Source: Serratia marcescens (lineage in GTDB: Bacteria > Pseudomonadota > Gammaproteobacteria > Enterobacterales > Enterobacteriaceae). Taken from it: a stretch of 64,000 nt of DNA. Location: assembly GCF_029846115.1 (NCBI RefSeq), contig NZ_JARVZZ010000001.1, positions 682,001 to 746,000 of the forward strand, in the 5' to 3' direction. Of the stretch, positions 8,757-15,592 are shown piece after piece. Every line of letters begins with the position of its first letter. Positions within the stretch are counted from its first letter, which is position 1. The position numbers and the translations under genes were made by a program. The notes beneath the pieces are model-generated. The model had not been told where the DNA came from and made no database searches. It saw nothing but the letters and a program-made list of their open reading frames with translations.

Positions 8757-9368
8757 ATGGCTGACTTCACCGGCCGCCTGCGGCCTCTGCTGATCGGCGC
8801 CTTGCTGCTCGGCAACGCCGCCGCAATGGCCTCTCCGCCGGGAGAGGTTCAGGGCACCAGCGGCACCGTCGGTTTTCAGGGCGCTCTGCTGAGCTCTCCC
8901 TGCAGCCTGGCGCCGGATAGCCGCGATCAGTCAGTCGATCTCGGTGAGATCGGCACGATCGCCTTCCGGCATGTCGGCGATCAAAGCGCGCCGGTACGTT
9001 TTCGTCTCGCCTTTAACCATTGCCTGCTGGGCGCCAGGGCGCTGGCAGACAATCCGGCCGGGATGCGCAATGGCGATGCCGGCCTGCTCTACCTGCGGGG
9101 GGAGCAGGCCGCCACGCTGGTGTTCCTCGGTGAAAGCGATCCCGACAATCCGCAGTTGCTGAAGCTGCACGGCGGCGTACAAGGCGTTGGCCTGCGGCTG
9201 AAAGATCAACGGGGCCGCGCATTGTCCCTCAACCAACCCGGCGCCCCCTATGTCTTGCAGCCCGGCGGCAATACGTTGTGGTTCAGCGCTCAGTTGGAAT
9301 CAACCCGTCAGTTCATCGAAGCAAACCAATTCAAAGGAGTGGTGCATGTCCAGTTGGTCTATTTATAA
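8757..9368 (+). CDS. Minor fimbrial subunit (adaptor-like pilin)
   Basis: This 203-residue pilin-family protein has a signal peptide (cleavage near AAMA, residues 21-24), the strand GTVGFQGALLSSPCSL, a paired cysteine in FNHCLLG and the C-terminus VQLVYL. It is longer than the major pilin because of an insert after the second cysteine. Located between chaperone and adhesin, it probably forms a tip-fibrillum adaptor. Its 3' end overlaps the adhesin gene by 23 bases, which indicates coupled translation. Confidence 0.85.
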   Translation: MADFTGRLRPLLIGALLLGNAAAMASPPGEVQGTSGTVGFQGALLSSPCSLAPDSRDQSVDLGEIGTIAFRHVGDQSAPVRFRLAFNHCLLGARALADNPAGMRNGDAGLLYLRGEQAATLVFLGESDPDNPQLLKLHGGVQGVGLRLKDQRGRALSLNQPGAPYVLQPGGNTLWFSAQLESTRQFIEANQFKGVVHVQLVYL

Positions 9369-10290
9369 ACGCCTGGCGTTGCTGGGTTGCCTGGCGACGC
9401 CATTCGGCGCTCAGGCGCTGGAATGCCACCTGAATACCGAGAACGGCATTACCGAAGAGAGTGAGGATATCGGCCGGTTGACAATACCGGCCACCTTACC
9501 GGTCGGCAGCCGGCTTTGGACCTCTAAACCGATGAGCCGCGACGTTATGTGCTGGGCGCACTCCAGCAAACCCAAAGGGGAATGGGTTTATTTCTATCCC
9601 AATCCGGACAGCCGGCAATTCGCCGCCGGCATCTCCATGGGGGTGATTTATAACGGCCAGGATCTTGGCCTGATCAATTCCCGGGTACAAACCGATATGT
9701 TTCGTACCCCCAAGCAACGGGAGCTCGGTCACGTCAATTACCAGGTTTATTTGCAAAAAACCGGAGAAATCATCGCGGGAGGCGCCAGCCAGATCGCCGT
9801 TTTTCAGCTCGATGGCGTAGGCGGCATCAACGTCCACCCAGGGAAAAATTACCGTTTCACCCTAACCGGGCTGGATAAAATCAAGGTCATCCAGTGCGCC
9901 GCTTCGGTGGAACTTTCAACCCCGGAAGGCGTTGATTTCGGTGAAATCCCCACCTGGAAACCCAATGCGGGCACCGTAGCGAGCAAGGATTTCAGCATCT
10001 TGATCCGTAAAAACGGCTGCAGCGACAGCTTCGCGCTGGACGCCAATTTCATGGTGAAAAACGGCACGCTGACCGACGCTACCGGCTTGAATATGGACAA
10101 TGGTTCAACCTTGCGCATCCACGATAATTCCAACCCCAAATGGATTAAATACAATCAGTTCGACAGCTTCGCCGACATGAATGGTCGCGATCAGGTGCAA
10201 AAATCCTACAGCGCCTCATTGCAGGCCACCGGGGAAGGACAGGAAGGCAATTTCCGTAAGACCGTAATCTTGCTGATTAATTATATTTAA
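9346..10290 (+). CDS. Fimbrial tip adhesin, two-domain
   Basis: I chose the ATG at 9346 because AAAGGAGT lies 5 bases upstream and the frame then begins with a good signal peptide (about residues 1-24, ending AQA). An upstream in-frame start would lack one. The 314-residue product has an N-terminal region without pilin features (residues ~25-215: TENGITEESEDIG to HPGKNYRFTL), likely the receptor-binding domain. A pilin-like C-terminal domain starts near IQCAASVELSTPEGVDFGEI and ends VILLINYI. This is the architecture of FimH/PapG/MrpH-type tip adhesins. The receptor is unknown; the lectin half is not one I recognise. Confidence 0.8.
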   Translation: MSSWSIYKRLALLGCLATPFGAQALECHLNTENGITEESEDIGRLTIPATLPVGSRLWTSKPMSRDVMCWAHSSKPKGEWVYFYPNPDSRQFAAGISMGVIYNGQDLGLINSRVQTDMFRTPKQRELGHVNYQVYLQKTGEIIAGGASQIAVFQLDGVGGINVHPGKNYRFTLTGLDKIKVIQCAASVELSTPEGVDFGEIPTWKPNAGTVASKDFSILIRKNGCSDSFALDANFMVKNGTLTDATGLNMDNGSTLRIHDNSNPKWIKYNQFDSFADMNGRDQVQKSYSASLQATGEGQEGNFRKTVILLINYI

Positions 10291-10301
10291 GGGGGGTGAT
10301 G

Positions 10302-10829
10302 ATGAATAACTATCGGACAATCACCCTTCTGTGCAGCATCGGTTTTCTATTTTCCTCCGCAGTCGCGGCGGAAAATAAGGAAATAGACTTTTTCGGCTCC
10401 GTGGTAAGCAGGCCCTGCAATATCGACCCGCAGTCTCTTCACCAGACCGTCGAGATGGATACGGTGTTGATCAAAACGTTGTACCGCTACGGCCACACCA
10501 ACCCCGTGTCATTTTCCATTCGCTTAACCGACTGTAAAACCGCCGTTTTCAAATCGGTCACCGCCACCTTTACCGGCACTGAAGATGCCGAACTGCCGGG
10601 CAAACTGGCGATCAACAATGGCGCCAACGGCGCCGCCATCGCGCTGTTCGACGGTGCGGGCAAAGCGATTGAGCTGGGTACGCCGGCTGATGCGGTGACA
10701 TTGCAAGACGGACCCAATGCCCTGAGGTTCAGCGCCTATGTCCAGGCCCGGCCGAGCGCGATTAAAGATAAAACCCTTACCGAAGGCGCATTCAGTTCAG
10801 TCGCCAATTTTGTGCTGGCGTACCAATAA
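10302..10829 (+). CDS. Fimbrial subunit at the operon end, major-pilin-like
   Basis: This pilin precursor of about 175 residues has a signal peptide (to AVAA), the FFGSVVSRPCNI motif, a second cysteine in LTDCK and the C-terminus VLAYQ. It is clearly closer to the first pilin (4220) than to the other subunits: both share the TFTGT.DA..., IELGT and FSSVANFVLAYQ-type segments. Three consecutive possible starts (GTG 10296, ATG 10299, ATG 10302) follow the run of G at 10291-10296; I used the last. A pilin after the adhesin gene is atypical. It may be a second shaft or a terminator subunit. Confidence 0.8.
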   Translation: MNNYRTITLLCSIGFLFSSAVAAENKEIDFFGSVVSRPCNIDPQSLHQTVEMDTVLIKTLYRYGHTNPVSFSIRLTDCKTAVFKSVTATFTGTEDAELPGKLAINNGANGAAIALFDGAGKAIELGTPADAVTLQDGPNALRFSAYVQARPSAIKDKTLTEGAFSSVANFVLAYQ

Positions 10830-10859
10830 GCTCGCACTACCCCAGGGAAATCAGGAAAA

Positions 10860-10880
10860 CGCCGGCGCCCCTTGCCGGCG
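10860..10880 (+). other. Stem-loop between last pilin and LuxR-type regulator
   Basis: The inverted repeat CGCCGGC/GCCGGCG has a 7-base loop and no T-tract. It may attenuate read-through from the fimbrial operon into the regulator gene at 10937. Confidence 0.5.
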
Positions 10881-10936
10881 ATGGGTCGTTACCGTTCGCC
10901 ACGGCCCGGTACGACGACCTTTTAAAGGAGCCCTCC

Positions 10937-11560
10937 ATGCCAGATATTCGCTTCACGCTGTTCGACAGCGATAACTTCTACCGGCAGGGGTTGCACCTGC
11001 TGCTGCAGGATTATCTGCACTCCCTGAACGAATGCCACCGCCTGTACCCTCAGTTCGCGCCGTTGGCGCTGCAGACGCTGGATAACATCGAAATCGTGTT
11101 CCGCACGCCGGAAGAACGTTGGGGTTGCGCCTGCTGCTACCAGAGCCCCTACGGCATCCCGCTCCAGCGGCAGCTGACCCTGCTGATCCTCGACGATGCG
11201 ACCCAACAACAGGTGAAAAACCTGCCGCAGCTGTTCAGTATCCATCGCCGCGATTCGGCTTACGCCATCCGCCTCAAGCTGCAGATGGCGCTGGAAAAAT
11301 TCATCCAGCATCCGTGGATGGCGCTGCATGCCGCCGGCGTGTGGAAATGCCAGGCTTGCCGCATCGCTGCACTCAGCCACTGCGAAAAAAAGGTGTTGGG
11401 GTTGATGAGCAGCGGCATGTCCGCCTGCCGCATCGCCGGCCTGCTGCAGCGCAGCCAGAAAACCATCAGCGCCCATAAGCGCTCGGCAATGCGCAAGCTG
11501 AACGTGCGGAAAAACAGCGAGTTGAATAAGGTGCTGCTGAATCAGCGGGGGCTTGGCTGA
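10937..11560 (+). CDS. LuxR-type HTH regulator with cysteine clusters, fimbria-linked
   Basis: This 207-residue protein has a strong ribosome-binding site (AAAGGAG). Its C-terminus (residues ~147-200) is a LuxR/FixJ-type helix-turn-helix: CEKKVLGLMSSGMSACRIA, then QKTISAHKRSAMRKLNV. The N-terminal ~130 residues begin like a receiver (FTLFDSDNFYRQGL) but I see no convincing phosphoacceptor Asp and Lys set. It carries CxCC (C64, C66, C67) and CxxC (C138, C141), suggestive of a metal or redox site. It lies 107 bases after the last pilin on the same strand and probably controls this locus or the switch to motility. The ligand is unknown. Confidence 0.75.
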   Translation: MPDIRFTLFDSDNFYRQGLHLLLQDYLHSLNECHRLYPQFAPLALQTLDNIEIVFRTPEERWGCACCYQSPYGIPLQRQLTLLILDDATQQQVKNLPQLFSIHRRDSAYAIRLKLQMALEKFIQHPWMALHAAGVWKCQACRIAALSHCEKKVLGLMSSGMSACRIAGLLQRSQKTISAHKRSAMRKLNVRKNSELNKVLLNQRGLG

Positions 11561-11639
11561 GCGACAACAGGCTCGCGAGTGACACCAGAGTGGTTTACTC
11601 TGAATACTCATTTTCGTACTGTAAAGCGAGCCGGAATCC

Positions 11640-13133
11640 ATGCCAAGAACAGCCAAAGTCGTTGACGTCCCCGCCCTCGGCGAACTCGATCGTCAGGCGG
11701 GCCAGCTTAGCCACCAGCTGGCGCAGGCCCTGCGCCAGGCCATCCACCGGGGCGATCTGAAAGCGGGCGACCTGCTGCCTTCGACGCGTCGGCTGTCGGC
11801 GGCGCTGAATCTGGCGCGCGGTACGGTATTGGAAGCATTTGCTCAGCTGACGGCGGAAGGCTTTCTCGAACCGCAGCCCGGCTCCGGCACCCGGGTCGCT
11901 CACTATCAGGCGCAGCGCAGCACGCCGCACGCCAAGGTGCAGGCGAGCTCGGCGATAGCGGTGCCGCTTTCTCCACAGGCGCAGCATCTGGCCCGCTTCG
12001 CCGCCCAGGCGCGGGCGCTGCCGCCGGTGCCATTCACCGTCTCGGTGCCGATCGGCGATACCGCGCCCGACGATGTCTGGCGGCGGCTCGGCAACCGCAT
12101 CCGGGCGCGTGGCCCCGGCGCCCCGTCAGGTTACGGCGATCCGCTGGGCGCGTTGCCGCTGCGCGAAGCCATCTGCGACTACGTGCGCCGTTCCCGCTCG
12201 GTAAACTGCACGCCGCAGCAAATCCTCATTACCTCCGGCACGCAACAAGGGCTCTATTTGGCCGCCCAGATCCTGCTGGACGCCGGCGACAGCGCCTGGG
12301 TCGAAGATCCCGCCTACGCTGGCATTACCGCCATTTTCGACAGTCTGTTTCGCGATCGGCGCATGATTAGGGTGCCCGTCGCCGACGACGGCATCGACGT
12401 TACCGCCGGCGTGCGTCTGGCCGCCGACGCCCGCGCCGCCTTTGTCACGCCGTCGCATCAATATCCGCTGGGCATGCCGATGAGCATGGCGAAAAGAAGC
12501 GCCCTGCTGGCCTGGGCCAAAGAGCGGCAGGCCTGGATCGTGGAAGACGATTACGACAGCGAGATGCGCTACGCCGGCCACCCGTTCCCTTCGCTGCAGG
12601 GGCTGGCGCCCGAGCGGACGCTCTATCTCGGCACCTTCAGCAAGGTGCTGTTCCCTTCGCTGCGGCTGGGTTACGCCATCGTGCCGCCGCCGCTGGTCGA
12701 CGCCTTTTGCGGCGCCAGGATCCTGATGGATCGCCATCCGCCCAGCGCGGACCAACACGTGCTGGCCGCCTTTATCGCCGAAGGGTATCTCGACCGGCAT
12801 ATCCGCAAAATGCGCGGCGTCTACGCCGAGAAACGCCGGGTGCTGATCGAGGCGATCAACACGCACATCCCCGCTGAGCTGGCGGTAGTGCAGCCCTGCG
12901 ATCAGGGCGTGCACATGGTGCTGTGGCTGAGAAAAGATCTCGATGACGTGCGGGTCGCCCAGTGCGCCAACGAAGCCGGATTGGCGCTGCGGGCGGTGTC
13001 GCCGATGTATGCACCCGGCCACGGTGAACCGGGCCTGGTGCTGGGATTGGGCGGTTACGCCGACCGCCAGGTGCAACAGGCGGTGGAACGGCTTGGACAG
13101 GTGATCCTGGCCTGCGCCGGCAGCAGCGCCTAG
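11640..13133 (+). CDS. MocR-family PLP-dependent transcriptional regulator
   Basis: This 497-residue fusion has a GntR-type winged helix at about 20-85 (QALRQAIHRGDLKAGDLLPS, then GTVLEAFAQLTAEGF). A fold-type I aminotransferase domain follows (about 130-495). Visible aminotransferase marks are TSGTQQGLYLAAQ, the VEDDYDSEMRY strand, and YLGTFSKVLFPSLRLGY with the PLP-binding lysine. MocR proteins typically sense PLP, an amino acid or an amine and act on a neighbouring gene. The convergent neighbour is a DMT exporter, overlapping by 4 bases at the stop. PdxR-like function is possible but no pyridoxine gene is adjacent. Confidence 0.9.
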   Translation: MPRTAKVVDVPALGELDRQAGQLSHQLAQALRQAIHRGDLKAGDLLPSTRRLSAALNLARGTVLEAFAQLTAEGFLEPQPGSGTRVAHYQAQRSTPHAKVQASSAIAVPLSPQAQHLARFAAQARALPPVPFTVSVPIGDTAPDDVWRRLGNRIRARGPGAPSGYGDPLGALPLREAICDYVRRSRSVNCTPQQILITSGTQQGLYLAAQILLDAGDSAWVEDPAYAGITAIFDSLFRDRRMIRVPVADDGIDVTAGVRLAADARAAFVTPSHQYPLGMPMSMAKRSALLAWAKERQAWIVEDDYDSEMRYAGHPFPSLQGLAPERTLYLGTFSKVLFPSLRLGYAIVPPPLVDAFCGARILMDRHPPSADQHVLAAFIAEGYLDRHIRKMRGVYAEKRRVLIEAINTHIPAELAVVQPCDQGVHMVLWLRKDLDDVRVAQCANEAGLALRAVSPMYAPGHGEPGLVLGLGGYADRQVQQAVERLGQVILACAGSSA

Positions 13134-14047
13134 CGGGAAAAACGTTTGGCGCCAAACACGCAAACCACCACGCCGGCCATCACGGCGATCATCATCGGCT
13201 GGACGGTCTCATGCAGCAGCCAGCCCGCCAGCGCCAGGCCGAAGAACGGTTGCAGCAGCTGCAACTGCCCGACGGCGGCGATGCCGCCCTGCGCCAGGCC
13301 GCGATACCAGAAAATAAACCCAATCCACATGCTGAACACCGAGACGTAAACCAGCGACAGCCAGGCGGCGCCGCTGATCACGGGCCAACCGGCCGGCGCC
13401 GCCAGCCAGGTGGCCGCCAGCGTCAACGGCAACGCCACCACCAGCGCCCAGGAGATCACCTGCCAGCCGCCGATCCGGCGCGACAGCACCGCCCCTTCGG
13501 CATAACCCAGGCCGCACAGCAACACCGCCCCGACCATCAGCGCATCCCCTTGCCAGGCACCGCCGCTCCCCTGGCTCAACGCGAAAGCGCCCACCAGCAC
13601 GGCGCCGACGCCTGAAAAAGCCCAAAAAGCGGGCTTGGGCCGTTCTCCGCCGCGCAAAACGCCAAAACCGGCGGTCGCCAGCGGCAGCAGACCGATGTAC
13701 ACCAACGAATGCGCCGACGTGGTGTGCTGCAGCGCCAGCGCCGTCAGCAGCGGAAAACCGATGACCACGCCGAGCGCCACAAACAGCAGCGGCGGCAAAT
13801 CGGCCCGCGTCGGCCGCGCCTGCCGGGTGATCAGCAACGCACACAGGGCCAGCAAGGCGGCGATCGCCGCCCTGACCGCCGTCAGAAACAGCGGATCGAG
13901 CTCCAGCACCGCCACTCGCGTGGCGGGCAGCGAGCCGCTGAAGATCATCATGCCGAGGAAACCGTTCATCCAGCCCTGGGCCGACTGCCCGGCAGCGGGA
14001 TGTGCAGGGGGAACAACGAGAGTTTTTTCAGACTGACTGTCCGTCAT
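13130..14047 (-). CDS. EamA/RhaT-family (DMT) transporter
   Basis: This is a 305-residue protein of about ten hydrophobic helices in two repeated EamA halves (first half from FLGMMIFSGSLPATRVAVLELDP; second from GGAWQGDALMVGAVLLCGLGY). That is typical of drug/metabolite exporters in the inner membrane. I took the ATG at 14047, which has GGAG 7 bases upstream, rather than the in-frame GTG at 14062. It converges with the MocR regulator gene, which may control it. Substrate unknown; related proteins export amino acids or metabolites. Confidence 0.85.
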   Translation of the reverse strand: MTDSQSEKTLVVPPAHPAAGQSAQGWMNGFLGMMIFSGSLPATRVAVLELDPLFLTAVRAAIAALLALCALLITRQARPTRADLPPLLFVALGVVIGFPLLTALALQHTTSAHSLVYIGLLPLATAGFGVLRGGERPKPAFWAFSGVGAVLVGAFALSQGSGGAWQGDALMVGAVLLCGLGYAEGAVLSRRIGGWQVISWALVVALPLTLAATWLAAPAGWPVISGAAWLSLVYVSVFSMWIGFIFWYRGLAQGGIAAVGQLQLLQPFFGLALAGWLLHETVQPMMIAVMAGVVVCVFGAKRFSR

Positions 14048-14341
14048 GTGAACGCTCCGCACGCCTGAGGCATACCGAAATCGGCAACCCGCGAGGCGAT
14101 GTCATAGTGAAAGAGAACATCGTTCCCCGGCGTCGCTTGCCGGGGCCAGGTTCTATTTTTCAGATAAAGCGGTTCACAGACAGGTCCAGATAGCGAGATT
14201 TTCACTGTGCCGGTTAGCAAAGCATGCCGCTAACGCCAAAGAAGGGCGTTTTTCGGGCTGTCCTTGGCCGTTTGGCGGCTCGGCCTGCGGGGTATCATGG
14301 ACTTTTATGCGTTTTTGCAGAACAGGACAAGGTGCGGTGCC

Positions 14342-15592
14342 GTGGTGAAACCCTTCTTACGCAGTGGCAGTTTGGATGATGTGCTGGCTTTAGGCGAAAA
14401 CGGGCAACCGGTTTACGCCTGTGCGCAGCAGCTGCGGGAAACCCTGCGTCTTCGCCGGCAGCAGCAGGCCGCCGACTGTCTGGCGATCCCCCAACCGAAC
14501 GAAAGCGGCACCCGCATCGACTGGTATGCGCCCTTCCCCGGCAAAGTCACCTCCTGGCTAGCGGCGAGCGACGCCCAGCGCGCGCAGGCGGTGCGCCACC
14601 TGGAACACTGCCTGACGACCTTCCGCAGCCTGACGGAACAGGCCCAGGCGACCGATCACCCCAGCCATCGCCTGTTCGGCGCGCTGCTGGCCAAAGCGAT
14701 GCACATGCCCGATCCCAACCACGTTTATCTGGTGGACGACCGGCCGGTGCTGACCTTCTGGGGCTTTATCAAGCCGCAGGCGCAGAGCCCGGACGATCCG
14801 TTGGCCTGCCTGCGCCCGATCGAAGCAGAGGTGAAAGTCGAAGTGGAAAAACCGGCGCCGATCGCCGCCGCTCCGCGTAAACCGGCCATTGTCGAACCGG
14901 TAAAACCGGCCCCGGCCGCCGAGTCCGAACCGGTGCCTGCCCCGGCAGCGCCTATCGAATCCCCTGCCGCCGTTCGCCCACGCCGGCGCCACGCGCTGTG
15001 GCTGTTGCCCGTACTGCTGCTAGGCAGTGCGGCGCTGGCCGCCTGGCTGCATCGCTCACCACCGCCGCAACCGGCGATGCCGACTGAGGTGCAGCATCCG
15101 GCGCCGCCGGAAAAAACCGCCGCGCCGTTGCCTAAGCTGCGTTTGCCGCTGGCGCACGCGACGCTGATGCCGCCGCCATCGGCGCCGGTCATCCCGCAGC
15201 CGGCGGACAAAAATGCGCTGGTGCTGCCGCCCGAGGCGGTGAAGGCCGGCTCCACCCGTTTCCTTAACGGCAAATGGCGCGCCACGGTGGCGCTGAAAGA
15301 TCCGATCACCGGCAAACGCCCCAGCCTGCAATACCGCCTGAACGCAGGCAAAGGCAACGCCATCATCGCCTACGGCGACGGCGTCAGCTGCCGGGTGGCG
15401 GTCGAAGCCGGGCTGATGCAGTCCGGCAATCTGGTGATCAACAGCCGCACCAAGGCGCGCTGCAGCGACGGCAGCCGCTACCAGATCCCGGAGATCGTTT
15501 GCCGCCAGGGCGAAACCGGCGCGGCGGAGTGCACCGGCCGCTACGATGCGGACACCACCTATCCCATGACGTTCAAGCGCGAGAGTAAATGA
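14342..15592 (+). CDS. srfA: SrfA family protein
   Basis: I place the start at the GTG-GTG pair (14342/14345), preceded by AAGGTG; longer in-frame starts lack a ribosome-binding site. The product (~416 residues) begins VKPFLRSGSLDDVLALGENG, the typical SrfA opening. It has a Pro/Ala/Glu-rich middle, one membrane segment (ALWLLPVLLLGSAALAAWL), a second proline-rich stretch and a C-terminal domain with four cysteines (SCRVAVE, KARCSDG, EIVCRQG, AECTGRY). It is probably inner-membrane anchored with the C-terminal domain in the periplasm. It is the first gene of srfABC; the stop overlaps the srfB start by 4 bases. Molecular function is not established. Confidence 0.85.
   Translation: MVKPFLRSGSLDDVLALGENGQPVYACAQQLRETLRLRRQQQAADCLAIPQPNESGTRIDWYAPFPGKVTSWLAASDAQRAQAVRHLEHCLTTFRSLTEQAQATDHPSHRLFGALLAKAMHMPDPNHVYLVDDRPVLTFWGFIKPQAQSPDDPLACLRPIEAEVKVEVEKPAPIAAAPRKPAIVEPVKPAPAAESEPVPAPAAPIESPAAVRPRRRHALWLLPVLLLGSAALAAWLHRSPPPQPAMPTEVQHPAPPEKTAAPLPKLRLPLAHATLMPPPSAPVIPQPADKNALVLPPEAVKAGSTRFLNGKWRATVALKDPITGKRPSLQYRLNAGKGNAIIAYGDGVSCRVAVEAGLMQSGNLVINSRTKARCSDGSRYQIPEIVCRQGETGAAECTGRYDADTTYPMTFKRESK

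Noticed and set aside
14165..14193. Sigma-28 (FliA) promoter before srfA
   Set aside because: TAAAG is present, but the -10 (CCAGATAG) matches GCCGATAA at only five of eight bases and the spacer is 13 rather than 11.
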